Assembly (NCBI RefSeq): GCF_002409645.1
Contig: NZ_DHNR01000005.1
Location: 1 to 40,694, forward strand
Origin: Acetobacter sp. UBA5411
GTDB lineage: Bacteria; Pseudomonadota; Alphaproteobacteria; Acetobacterales; Acetobacteraceae
Direction: 5' to 3'
DNA length: 40,694 nucleotides
Shown: in pieces, positions 1 to 7,571 of the stretch
How the letters are laid out: every line of letters starts with the position of its first letter
Position numbering within the stretch: position 1 is the stretch's first letter
Made by a program: the position numbers and the translations under genes
The notes under the pieces: generated by a model
What the model saw: only the letters and a program-made list of their open reading frames with translations
The model's database searches: none
Told to the model about the DNA's origin: nothing

Positions 1-67
1 TGTGCAAAGTTCCCGATCTATAAACATTGATTCTCATCGGTTTTCTCATAAGATTTCAGGACATTTC

Positions 68-478
68 ATGACACAGGCTACGACCCGGACTCTGATCGAG
101 TCCTATTACGCAACCTTCAACGCAGGAAACCGTGATGACTTCCTTGCCTTGCTCGCCGACGACGTCATCCACGACATCAATCAGGGCGGAAGAGAGATCG
201 GGAAGGAAGCGTTCCGCGCTTTTCTGGGGCGCATGGACCGCTGCTACAAGGAAACCATTGCCGACATCGCGGTGATGGTGAACGAAGACGGCACACGTGC
301 TGCTGCCGAGTTCATGGTGCATGGAGAATACCTCTCCACAGATGACGGACTGCCTGAAGCGAAAGGCCAGACCTATCTTCTTCCCGCTGGAGCATTTTTC
401 TCCGTGCGTGACGGCAAGGTGTCGAGAATCTCCAACTATTACAACCTCCCGGAGTGGGAGCGTCAGGTTACAGCCTGA
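68..478 (+). CDS. SnoaL-like / ketosteroid isomerase-related protein
   Basis: A 136-residue protein of the NTF2/SnoaL cone fold. It begins with the typical helix and loop (LIESYYATFNAGNRDDFLAL, then DDVIHDINQGG) and ends with a beta-rich half (GAFFSVRDGKVSRISNYYN). Members of this fold include small isomerases and hydrolases, but many are uncharacterised, so no reaction is assigned. The open frame extends to the window edge, but I place the start at ATG 68 because an AGGA ribosome site lies 6-9 bases upstream and the extra N-terminal residues are not family-like. It lies upstream of, and in the same direction as, a GlxA-type regulator, separated by about 200 bases containing candidate operators, so it is probably a separate transcript. 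Family confident, function unknown. Confidence 0.75.
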   Translation: MTQATTRTLIESYYATFNAGNRDDFLALLADDVIHDINQGGREIGKEAFRAFLGRMDRCYKETIADIAVMVNEDGTRAAAEFMVHGEYLSTDDGLPEAKGQTYLLPAGAFFSVRDGKVSRISNYYNLPEWERQVTA

Positions 479-519
479 CACAGCATGAAGGCGACACGCA
501 CTCTGCCAGCAATCATACG

Positions 520-561
520 TGTCGCCGTTCGAACGCATTCTGTCGCTTTTACGAAAGTCCG
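520..561 (+). promoter_or_regulatory. tandem TGTCGC half-sites upstream of a GlxA-type regulator
   Basis: TGTCGC occurs at 520-525 and again at 541-546, exactly 21 bases apart (two helical turns) and in the same orientation. The second copy has AA eight bases after the hexamer. An inverted copy (GCGACA) sits at 491-496. From family knowledge, Pseudomonas ArgR, a GlxA/AraC-type relative, binds direct repeats of the form TGTCGC-N8-AA. I therefore infer an operator for this regulator or a paralogue, possibly autoregulatory. Similar half-sites precede gbcA and soxB in this window. Confidence 0.5.
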
Positions 562-606
562 TCCTCACATAGCTTGCAGTTCGAAAAAGCATTTGTTGGC
601 GGCTCT

Positions 607-634
607 TTATTCGTTCTACAGTCAGAACGAATAA
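607..634. promoter_or_regulatory. perfect 11-bp inverted repeat, candidate operator
   Basis: TTATTCGTTCT (607-617) and AGAACGAATAA (624-634) form a perfect 11-bp inverted repeat around a 6-base spacer. It ends 47 bases before the chosen start of the downstream regulator. No T-run follows, so an operator or a 5' leader hairpin is more likely than a terminator. The binding protein is unknown. Confidence 0.45.
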
Positions 635-681
635 GTCGGCGATAGTCAGTCGTGCGGACTCTGAACGGCTGGAGGTGCAGT

Positions 682-1770
682 ATGTTGCAACGGAAACAGT
701 CGCTACCAACTGAAACGCCAAGCTTGCGTGTCGGAATCATTCTGGCGGAGAATTTCACTCTGTCAGCCTTCTCCCTGTTCATCGACCACCTCCGCCTTGC
801 CGCCGACAAGGAGGACAAGAGCCGCCCTATCCTGTGTAGCTGGCAGATCATGAACAGCCGCCCGGAATCCATTCGCGCCAGTTGCGGCATTTCCGTCAGC
901 CGGACATCGGACCTGATCAACCCAGCCGAGTTTGACTATATCGCCGTCGTGGGTGGTCTGCTGCATGGACGCAGGCAGGTGGATGAAGCAGCCATACGCT
1001 ATCTGCAGAAGGCGGCCAGTCTCGGCATACCGCTGATCGGCATTTGCACGGGCGCTTTCGTGCTGGCGCGGGCTGGTGTGATGAGTGGTCGTACCTGCTG
1101 TGTCAGTTGGTATCATCGTCAGGATTTTCTGGAAGAATTTCCTGATCAGCAGGTGACCAGCGAGCAGATGTATCTGGTTGATGGCGACCGCATTACCTGT
1201 TCGGGTGGTGGCGGAACGGCAGAACTGGCGCTGCATCTCATTGAAAAGCATCTGAGCAGACCGCTAGCGCGCAAAGCCAGTCATATCCTGCTGCTGGATC
1301 GCCCCCGTCGTGGGGATACGCCGTCCCTTCAGCCTCACCCGCCGATTAGTGAAGATATTGAGCATGTGGTTGATCAGCGGGTCAGGCGCGCAATGATGGA
1401 AATGGAGCAGAACATGATCGACCCGCTCCCGATCAGTTCCGTCGCCAAACGACTTGGCATTTCCTCGCGCCAGCTGGAAAGACTGTTTCAGTCAGTGCTG
1501 GGAATCCGTCCTGCGGCGTTCTACCGGATGATCCGGCTGCGCTATGCCCGGTCCCTTCTTTCTCAGGGGGAAATGTCGATCACTCAGGTCGCGATCGAAA
1601 CCGGTTTTTCCGATTGCGCGCATTTTTCACGCCAGTTCAAGACCATGTTCGGTCATTCACCGAGCTCGGTAAAAGGACGGAGTGAGCAGACACCACTTTC
1701 CCTTTCCCCGCTTCTTGCCAGCCTGAAGTCCCGGGAACGAGCAGGCGTGAGGTTGTTTGAATCGACCTGA
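682..1770 (+). CDS. GlxA-family transcriptional regulator (DJ-1/PfpI domain + AraC HTH)
   Basis: A 362-residue regulator. The N-terminal half is a DJ-1/PfpI-like amidotransferase fold (LRVGIILAENFTLSAFSLFI, then GICTGAFVLARAGVMSG, where the Cys sits at the nucleophile-elbow position). The C-terminal half, from about residue 240, is a double helix-turn-helix AraC domain (ISSVAKRLGISSRQLERLFQ and ITQVAIETGFSDCAHFSRQF). Start ATG 682 was chosen because GGAGG lies 6 bases upstream; the upstream in-frame start at 652 has no such site. This architecture is shared by ArgR, CdhR and GbdR, activators of amino acid and quaternary amine catabolism. It differs clearly from the GbdR-like gene at 21573-22571, so its ligand is uncertain; carnitine or another amine is only a guess. 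TGTCGC direct repeats upstream may be its own binding sites. Confidence 0.85.
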   Translation: MLQRKQSLPTETPSLRVGIILAENFTLSAFSLFIDHLRLAADKEDKSRPILCSWQIMNSRPESIRASCGISVSRTSDLINPAEFDYIAVVGGLLHGRRQVDEAAIRYLQKAASLGIPLIGICTGAFVLARAGVMSGRTCCVSWYHRQDFLEEFPDQQVTSEQMYLVDGDRITCSGGGGTAELALHLIEKHLSRPLARKASHILLLDRPRRGDTPSLQPHPPISEDIEHVVDQRVRRAMMEMEQNMIDPLPISSVAKRLGISSRQLERLFQSVLGIRPAAFYRMIRLRYARSLLSQGEMSITQVAIETGFSDCAHFSRQFKTMFGHSPSSVKGRSEQTPLSLSPLLASLKSRERAGVRLFEST

Positions 1771-1777
1771 TTGCGCG

Positions 1778-1817
1778 GCCAGTCATGAGAAAATGCTAAA
1801 ATTTTCTCATGACTGGC
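1778..1817. terminator. 17-bp perfect stem-loop after the GlxA-type regulator
   Basis: Arms 1778-1794 and 1801-1817 are perfectly complementary (core CCAGTCATGAGAAAAT) with a 6-base loop GCTAAA. It begins 7 bases after the regulator's stop codon. There is no following T-run, but the A/T content of the inner arm and the very long stem suit a terminator or transcript-end stabiliser, possibly acting in both directions. Confidence 0.55.
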
Positions 1818-1820
1818 ACA

Positions 1821-1846
1821 TTCCAAGGCTTTTTGGAAAAAGCTTT
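1821..1846. terminator. hairpin between convergent genes, probable sthA terminator
   Basis: Two alternative hairpins overlap here: TTCCAA (1821-1826) with TTGGAA (1833-1838), and GCTTTT (1828-1833) with AAAAGC (1838-1843), the latter extended by flanking A/T and one wobble pair. It lies 72 bases beyond the sthA stop (minus strand) and just past the end of the plus-strand regulator, so it could serve either transcript. Confidence 0.4.
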
Positions 1847-1917
1847 ACCAAAAACTTCTGCATGATTTACAGAAATCTTCTCACACAGCCTCAAAAACTC
1901 TCCTAACAAACTACATC

Positions 1918-3402
1918 TCACCCTTTTTCTGCCGAAACTTTCTTTGCTCGACGGGGAGCTGAATCCTCAGGCGAAACAGCCGGAGGTTCTCCCTCCCCTT
2001 CGTGACGGGGTGTAATTCGGTTCCACACATCCAGAGCCGCACTTTTGTAGGCTTCGGCAAAGGTTGGATAATTGAAGGTCGCTTCAATAAAATACTCGAA
2101 GCTGCCATCAAAGTTCAGAACGGCCTGACCGATGTGGATCAGTTCGGTCGCCGCTTCTCCGACAATATGCACACCGAGAAGTCTGTGCGTCTCCAGACAA
2201 ACGATGATTTTCAGAAAACCGCCGCGCTCGCCCATGATCTGACCACGGGAGGTTTCGCGAAAACGGGCAATCCCTGTTTCGTAGGGGATTTTCTTTTTCC
2301 GGACTTCTTCCTCCGTCATCCCCACCATGGAGATTTCGGGAACCGAGTAGATTCCATAAGGGAAAAACTTCGGAGCCGGAGGCACAGGCTGGCCACAGGC
2401 GTGACAGGCTGCAATGCGGCCCTGCTCCATGAATGTCGAAGCCAGAGCCGGAAAGCCGATCACATCGCCCGTGGCGTAGATACTGGGCACGCTGGTCTGG
2501 AATGTCACCGGATCAACAGTGAGACGTCCGCGATTATCCGCTTCCAGCCCCGCGGCAGCCAGATTGAGGCCTGCGGTCGCACCCTGCCTGCCGCCTGTAT
2601 AAAGCAGCACGTCAGCACGAACCCGTCGTCCCCCTTCCAGAATGGCGACGGGCTGTTCGGCCTCGATCACAATGGATTCCAAGGCGCTGCCGAGGCGGAA
2701 ATTGACGCTCTGGTCACGCAGCTGGTGAACGAACTCATCCACCACCTCACGATCGATGAAATCGAGAATATGGTCACGCTGATCAATGATGGTGACACGC
2801 ACATCCAGCGCACTGAAGATGGTCGCATATTCGATGCCGATCACACCCGCGCCAACAACGGTCAGTGAGCGGGGAATACGTTCCAGACTGACCATACCGT
2901 CACTGTCGATGACGCGTTTTCCGTCAAACGGAATATTTCTTGGTCGATGCGGTACGGACCCCACCGCCACGACAATCGCCTTGCCGCTGACGATACGACG
3001 GTTTTTTTCGTCATCCTCGATTTCGACCGTATGCGGTCCCATGAATCTGGCGTTGCCATATTCCACGGTAATGCCGTTGCGGAGGAACTGGTGTTCCAGA
3101 ATATCAACCTCGTCCTGTAGGGTTTTACCAAGACGCATGTCGAGATCCTGCGCCCCGATATCCTGCTTGACCCGATAGTTGATCCCGTAAATTCCGCGTT
3201 CCCGCCAGCCGGTCAGATTGAGCACCGTTTCCCGCAGGGTTTTTGACGGAATGGTCCCGGTGTGAACGGAAACACCGCCCAACTGTCCGCGTCTGTCGAT
3301 GATCAGCACGGAGCGTCCGAATTTGGAAGCCTGAACGGCAGCCCGCCGACCTGAAGGTCCACTCCCGATGACGATCAGGTCATAATCAAACGATTCAGCC
3401 AT
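1918..3402 (-). CDS. sthA: Si-specific NAD(P)+ transhydrogenase (soluble, STH)
   Basis: A 494-residue cytosolic flavoprotein that moves reducing equivalents between NADPH and NADH. It has the FAD-binding GSGPSG motif near residues 13-18, a second dinucleotide motif (VVGAGVIGIEYA), the ATGDVIGFPALAS FAD segment and a C-terminal dimerisation domain. Where lipoamide dehydrogenases carry the redox-active CxxxxC, this protein reads GGVSVHTGTIPSKTLR with no cysteines, which separates it from Lpd and agrees with STH. ATG 3402 (MAESFDYDLIVIG) matches the usual family N-terminus; ATG 3426 and TTG 3432 are in frame but extend it unusually. It is monocistronic and convergent with the upstream regulator. 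Acetic acid bacteria oxidise much substrate periplasmically and may use such an enzyme to balance NADPH; that link is inference. Confidence 0.9.
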   Translation of the reverse strand: MAESFDYDLIVIGSGPSGRRAAVQASKFGRSVLIIDRRGQLGGVSVHTGTIPSKTLRETVLNLTGWRERGIYGINYRVKQDIGAQDLDMRLGKTLQDEVDILEHQFLRNGITVEYGNARFMGPHTVEIEDDEKNRRIVSGKAIVVAVGSVPHRPRNIPFDGKRVIDSDGMVSLERIPRSLTVVGAGVIGIEYATIFSALDVRVTIIDQRDHILDFIDREVVDEFVHQLRDQSVNFRLGSALESIVIEAEQPVAILEGGRRVRADVLLYTGGRQGATAGLNLAAAGLEADNRGRLTVDPVTFQTSVPSIYATGDVIGFPALASTFMEQGRIAACHACGQPVPPAPKFFPYGIYSVPEISMVGMTEEEVRKKKIPYETGIARFRETSRGQIMGERGGFLKIIVCLETHRLLGVHIVGEAATELIHIGQAVLNFDGSFEYFIEATFNYPTFAEAYKSAALDVWNRITPRHEGEGEPPAVSPEDSAPRRAKKVSAEKG

Positions 3403-3636
3403 ACGCTCTTGCCCGCCTGTTTCCATCTGCAATCATGACGCATAGCCGCATGAAGGGTTCCGCTTTGTAAGCCAACAGATGTTACTGACCGCTTTTGCTC
3501 ACCAATAGGCAAGCCTCAAGGCTTGTGACAAGTCTCTAACTTGCATTGCGATATAACTAACTCTCATTCAATGGATGATATTCTAGTGATCAAGGTTTGT
3601 TTAGCTTACAAGTTTTTGCACGGCTGCGAGAAGCGC
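3403..3636. other. intergenic, A/T-richer, upstream of sthA
   Basis: No gene is visible. The stretch holds the presumed sthA promoter and a small perfect hairpin, CAAGCC (3510-3515) with GGCTTG (3520-3525) around a 4-base loop. Together with the stretch to 4112 it forms about 700 bases without an intact gene at the left edge of the accessory islet. Confidence 0.5.
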
Positions 3637-3895
3637 CTAGACTGCGGCTTCTTTTACAGCCTTAAGTTCCAATCTACCTTCAACGACTGACAGAGCAATA
3701 AAGGCTGACAGTTGATCTTTTACTTGATCTACCGCCTACTCAAATGACGTCGAACTTTTGAATGTTTTATCCGTGCTTTCCCGTCTGATTCGCTGCATCG
3801 CCTCACACACTTCTTGGCTTAACAGCGGTGGCGCTGCCCCTCATCCGACACGAAAGTATAAGACGCCTCAATCAAAAATCCATAACACAGGCGCT
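3637..3895 (-). pseudogene. degraded small coding remnant
   Basis: No intact gene is present, but the minus strand keeps protein-like stretches. From about 3833 to 3637 one frame reads LLSQEVCEAMQRIRR..., has an in-frame TAG at 3736-3738, then continues AVDQVKDQLSAFIALSVVEG and ends VKEAAV at a TAG at 3637-3639. Directly upstream, a different frame reads GFLIEASYTFVSDEGQRHR before a stop. Together these suggest a small protein of roughly 80 residues broken by one frameshift and one nonsense change. I do not recognise the family. The alternative is chance: the stretch is short and no homology can be checked here. Confidence 0.3.
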
Positions 3896-4112
3896 AGCTG
3901 TGCCTTCGTATATCCTCACTTTTCCCAAGAGCAAACACTGGATACGTCGTTCCATCATAAAATACCATGTAAGCCGTGAATAACATTTAGCTATCTACAA
4001 GTCCCAGCAGACGTCTTACTAAAAGACTCCTGCCAACATCAAGGAGCAAGACATTCCGGACCAACAAATAATTCAGCTACAATCGAAGCTGTCGCATAAG
4101 AACAATCGCTGT
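3896..4112. other. intergenic stretch with no recognisable gene
   Basis: A/T-richer sequence between the degraded remnant and the XRE-type gene. I see no start-and-stop frame with convincing composition and no strong terminator; a weak 5-bp hairpin (GAACA/TGTTC, 4100-4114) overlaps the end of the XRE gene. Confidence 0.4.
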
Positions 4113-4748
4113 TCATGACTGAGCCAAGGAACTGTAGAGATGCCACAATTGGTTTGTGAAAGGGTCGCCTCTCCGGCGAAGGACTGACTGCGCTGATGCC
4201 CTTATTTCAAGCCAACGCATCACCTCCGCCCGAGACGTTATATCCACCACTCGAAACAAACCGAGTAGACGCCTGTCTTCTAGAGAAAGTTCTTCAAACG
4301 TCTCTCCATTTTTTGACGATGCACTCCTGATCAATGTATCAAAATCCACTCCAATAGCAACAGCAACTCGTGAAAGATTCCTTATTGAGCACCCGCGTTT
4401 TCCGCCTTCCCATAACGCGATAGCAGCACGAGATAGACCCGTTTTTTGCGCTACATCTCCCTGTGAAAGACCAGCCTGCACCCGTTGTATCAGCAGGCGC
4501 TTTCCAATTTCCTCATCAGAAGCTCTTGCCCATGACTGATGCATGTCGCATTCAAAGAGAATCGCTTGCTGTACCCGAATCCAGCCAACAAAATCCGCGA
4601 TTGCTACAGCCTGAAGGAAGCATCTGTCCGTCCGCTTTTCTTCACGGAAAGCAACTGAATGTCCTTCCACAAGTATAACACGACGATTCACAACATGATC
4701 TGAGTTCTTACCCCAGAGCTGCCCTGCTTGTAGACGAATACTCGTCAT
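4113..4748 (-). CDS. XRE-family helix-turn-helix regulator with an uncharacterised N-terminal domain
   Basis: A 211-residue predicted cytoplasmic DNA-binding protein. The lambda-repressor-type HTH lies at about residues 80-138 (IGKRLLIQRVQAGLSQGDVA, then KTGLSRAAIALWEGGKRG). The first 70 residues form a compact domain with pattern VNRRVILVEGHSVAF... FVGWIRVQQAILFE, which I do not recognise as a named family. The C-terminal part (ISSRAEVMRWLEIRAS-like) is helical. Start 4748 was chosen because AGGAGG lies 8 bases upstream; the longer frame starting at 4790 has no ribosome site. It lies downstream of the Hint-domain gene, on the same strand, separated by about 255 bases with two hairpins, so it is probably expressed separately. 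HTH confident; target and ligand unknown. Confidence 0.75.
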   Translation of the reverse strand: MTSIRLQAGQLWGKNSDHVVNRRVILVEGHSVAFREEKRTDRCFLQAVAIADFVGWIRVQQAILFECDMHQSWARASDEEIGKRLLIQRVQAGLSQGDVAQKTGLSRAAIALWEGGKRGCSIRNLSRVAVAIGVDFDTLIRSASSKNGETFEELSLEDRRLLGLFRVVDITSRAEVMRWLEIRASAQSVLRRRGDPFTNQLWHLYSSLAQS

Positions 4749-4832
4749 GGTCAGGTCCTCCTGAATACGAGAAACATCAATGCTCCCCATAGAATTGAGC
4801 TGAGAATGATTGCGAAAAAAATTCCTCTGAAT

Positions 4833-4882
4833 GGTCTGAGAGGATCATCGACCTCCCGTCTAGGAGATAATCCCCTCAGACC
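4833..4882. repeat. long imperfect inverted repeat (13-bp arms)
   Basis: GGTCTGAGAGGAT (4833-4845) pairs with ATCCCCTCAGACC (4870-4882) with one mismatch, and the 24-base interior contains a nested CTCC (4853-4856) / GGAG (4863-4866) hairpin. In minus-strand reading it is followed by a T7 run (4816-4822). It sits in the upstream region of the XRE-type gene and after the Hint gene's own terminator, so it could be a second terminator or an operator/attenuator for the XRE gene. Confidence 0.45.
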
Positions 4883-4968
4883 CTCAATATTTTTCATGGT
4901 CGACAAAACTTTCGTGTCTGCCGTTCAATATATTTCCGGACAACAATATGGGGTTTCTTCTGAAAAAT

Positions 4969-4995
4969 GCTCCGTTCTCCGACAGGGAACGGAGC
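4969..4995 (-). terminator. intrinsic terminator of the Hint-domain gene
   Basis: GCTCCGTTC (4969-4977) and GAACGGAGC (4987-4995) form a perfect 9-bp stem with a 9-base loop. In minus-strand direction it is followed by ATTTTTC. It starts 9 bases beyond the stop codon of the Hint-domain frame. Confidence 0.75.
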
Positions 4996-5003
4996 GCGCA
5001 AAT

Positions 5004-6921
5004 CTAGACTGACACTCGCATGAGTTCTGTGTCCCGACCTGCCATTAGATATGGCCCAGCGGCCATAACCCGCATAATCAACATAGCCACTCCGGCGGAA
5101 GGACGCTTGCCGAGCGGGAGAACAGCATTACCTGTAGTCCAGCGCGCTTCTGTTCCTTCCAGCCCGTGCCATCCTTCAACCTCAGTATCCGCCAGATGAC
5201 TGGTTACGGACACCCTCCGACCACTTTCGAAGAGAGTAATTTCACCAATAGCCACACCCAACTGGCGACGATCATCGACAAAAGGACCAATCACATCAGT
5301 TGGACGACTGGCTTTGGAAATAATACGCACCTTCTCAACGGATGCTGGGATCATAAACATAATATACCCGTCATGCTCACGCACCTGACGTATAGTAGCT
5401 CCAGCTTCCGTCACAAGGTGCATATCCGCATCTTCCGTAAGAACTGGCTGCCCTTTCTTCCATTCCACCCGAGCAACCTCAGCACGTTGGTCAATCGCCC
5501 GAAATAGCGGTTCCACAAAATTCCGCGCGACAGTTAACGACGCTCCACCGTCTTTCTCCCAAGATTTTTCTCTTCCGCCACCCAAAACTGCAAGGTTTCC
5601 ATGCTGTTTGAACGATGACCTGTTACCTGTATCAAGGTAACTTTCCGTTAGCACCCCATCCGCCCAGATGACTGAGTGCGACTCTGTCTCGACATGGTAA
5701 TAGGTATAGCTAGTGATTGTTTTATCGTAGAAAATTGACCTTCCGTTCACTAGCATCCGAACCGGAACAAAGCTTTCTTCAAAGAACAAGCAATGTTCCG
5801 GCGTGATCAACATATCCTTATAAGGCACACCGTCTGCGATTGCGTCCTTCAGCACACGAACAGGATAACCCGCCTCATCGTCAGGAAGCCCCCCCACGGA
5901 CAACAACTTTCTGATTACCAACCCACGTAACCGCCCTACTGATCTCCGCGTTATTCCGCCAGTCAAATACTGACAACACATCACCAATCTGCACATCCTC
6001 AACAGCAACTTCACCTTTAGATGTTCGGATCATGCTGCCAACAAGGAAACAAGCACCAATGTAGGTATTGCCATTAGCATAAGTGATCCGCAGCGGGTTT
6101 GTCTCCAAATCAGCCGAATTGACTGAGTTATTGTAAGTGCCCACAGGAACATTTGCCCCTGACGCAACCGTGACCGTGTATTCGGCTGACTGCGTCCCGT
6201 CACTTCCAATCAGAGTAATAGTGCGTGTATCACCGCTGCCGGAGATAATATATCCGGAAACAGGCGCAACCGTATTCTGTATTTCGATCGTATCTTTAGA
6301 TGGGTCATATCCGGCAATTGTCGTGCCTGACAGATTGAGGAACACACCACCGCCATTCAGAACAAGTGTGCCACCACCTGTCGTAAAATTAACCGTCGTT
6401 CCTTGAAGCAGGCTAACCAACTGAGTGTTGCCGTTATAAGTTCCGCCATAACCAATATTGATAGTTGAGCCGCTCAAGGCACCGGCTACTAGACCACCCG
6501 AAAATGAAGCCGTGCCGCCATATACATCCACCGTAATTGCTGTAGCGGCATTGACCAGAAAATTAATATCCGTGGTTCCACCAATCGTAAAAACAGGCGC
6601 AGAAAGAGCAGATAGAACAATATCAATAGTACCCGTAGATCCAGGGACCGACACCCAGTCTCCACCGATTACAGAAACAAGACTGCCGTTGACCGCACTA
6701 GTTCCGGTCTGGATATGATATCCACGCAAAAGAGAGTCAGGAACCCCCGTTAATGTTTCAACCGTATTTCCACTTGAATCTGCAATTGTTACGTTGGAAG
6801 CACCCAGACCCGCGTCAGAGATAGTCCACGTCGTTTCAACGATCTTGTTGCCGCTGGCGTCAAGAACGTAATTACCCTGAGAATCCGTTTCGTATGTGTA
6901 ATACGTCCCTACGCTACTCAT
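5004..6921 (-). pseudogene. Hint-domain (Hedgehog/intein) surface-type protein, split by a frameshift
   Basis: Two overlapping frames make one protein: 6921-5881 (346 residues) and a second frame running to 5004. The first part is Gly/Ser/Thr/Val-rich with repetitive beta-strand-like sequence (residues 1-285), typical of exported passenger regions, although no classical signal peptide is visible. A Hint_2-type domain starts at Cys291 (ACFLVGSMIRTSKGEVAVED, then IGDVL). The frame breaks in a run of seven C (5889-5895, G7 in the coding strand) after VVVRGG. Removing one base restores RGGLPDDEAGYPVRVLK and continues into the Hint region DMLITPEHCLFF, VPVRMLVNG, giving about 638 residues. GAGAGG lies 6 bases before ATG 6921. 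Hint domains in hedgehog and inteins carry out autoprocessing; in bacterial surface-type proteins the role is poorly known. The shift may be real decay, slipped-strand phase variation, ribosomal frameshifting or a sequencing error. Confidence 0.8.
5889..5895. other. C7/G7 homopolymer at the frameshift of the Hint gene
   Basis: Seven consecutive C on the plus strand coincide exactly with the point where the reading frame must change to keep the Hint domain intact. One base fewer, or two more, would join the two frames. Confidence 0.85.
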
Positions 6922-7073
6922 AGCCGACCTCTCACAAATTGTGAATTTTGCAAACGTAAAAACCGAACATTTGCGTTTCGTGACCTCCTAAACTTACCCT
7001 ATCTCGCCGACTACTGTTTTGCAAGCAATTTAAAGATAGAAAAAACAAAACACACAAAAAGCCTCTCTCAAAA

Positions 7074-7400
7074 ATCACGCAAAAAGGAGCACAGTTCTAC
7101 TCACTTGCGGAGCCGTGGGCAGACACGGCAACAAGCACGGGTCGCCTGATGCTTGCCGTTCTGGGCGGGTTGGCTGATGTTGAACGTGATTTGATCCGCA
7201 CACGCACTGCGGAAGGACGTGCCCGCGCACGAAACGCAGGCGTCAAGATGGGACGTCCAACACGCATTACCAATATTCAGCGTCAGGAAATCAAGATCCG
7301 ACGTTTGGCTGGTCAGCCATTGAAAGAAATTGCTACTGACTTTGGAATCAGCCTCAGCACCGTATCACGTATAGCAACAGAAAAAATCACGAAACAGTGA
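7074..7400 (+). pseudogene. serine recombinase/resolvase, 3' fragment
   Basis: The frame preserves the C-terminal part of a Tn3-resolvase-type serine recombinase: KGAQFYSLAEPWADTATSTG, then RLMLAVLGGLADVERDLIR, TAEGRARARNAGVKMGRPTR and a C-terminal HTH (GQPLKEIATDFGISLSTVSR). Family-like sequence begins near 7074, well upstream of the ATG at 7149. The N-terminal catalytic half with the serine nucleophile (about 70-80 residues) is absent; the upstream sequence is the A-rich leader of the Hint gene. This is therefore a truncated relic, not a working recombinase. It marks past mobile-element activity and a likely recombination boundary next to the Hint gene. A short DNA-binding product from ATG 7149 (83 residues) could still be made, but I have no evidence for that. 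Confidence 0.8.
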
Positions 7401-7571
7401 TATTTTGTTTTTATTAACCCATATTACAATACACACCATCAAAATAACCCCATATTATGGTAATTACATAATTTCATAAATAATAATATTTTTAAATATT
7501 CAGATAATCATAATAAATATATAGCCATTTAATAGAAACCGAAATATTGTCTAATCTGCAATAATGACACC
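7401..7571. other. very AT-rich intergenic stretch
   Basis: 171 bases, strongly A/T-rich, rising to nearly pure A/T at 7460-7530. It contains a near-duplicate, TAACCCATATTA (7415-7426) and TAACCCCATATTA (7445-7457), about 30 bases apart. No gene is visible. It forms the right edge of the accessory islet, next to the LysR gene's 3' end. Confidence 0.5.

Noticed and set aside
526..533. CGTTCGAACG palindrome considered as part of a tRNA T-arm
   Set aside because: No acceptor or anticodon stem could be built around it; it is part of the spacer between TGTCGC repeats.
3758..3979. 73-codon plus-strand open frame in the accessory islet
   Set aside because: No ribosome site and no recognisable motif; the minus strand here looks more protein-like, though broken.
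7401..7571. AT-rich stretch considered as a replication or transfer origin
   Set aside because: Only one imperfect repeat pair, no DnaA-box-like cluster and no replication gene nearby.
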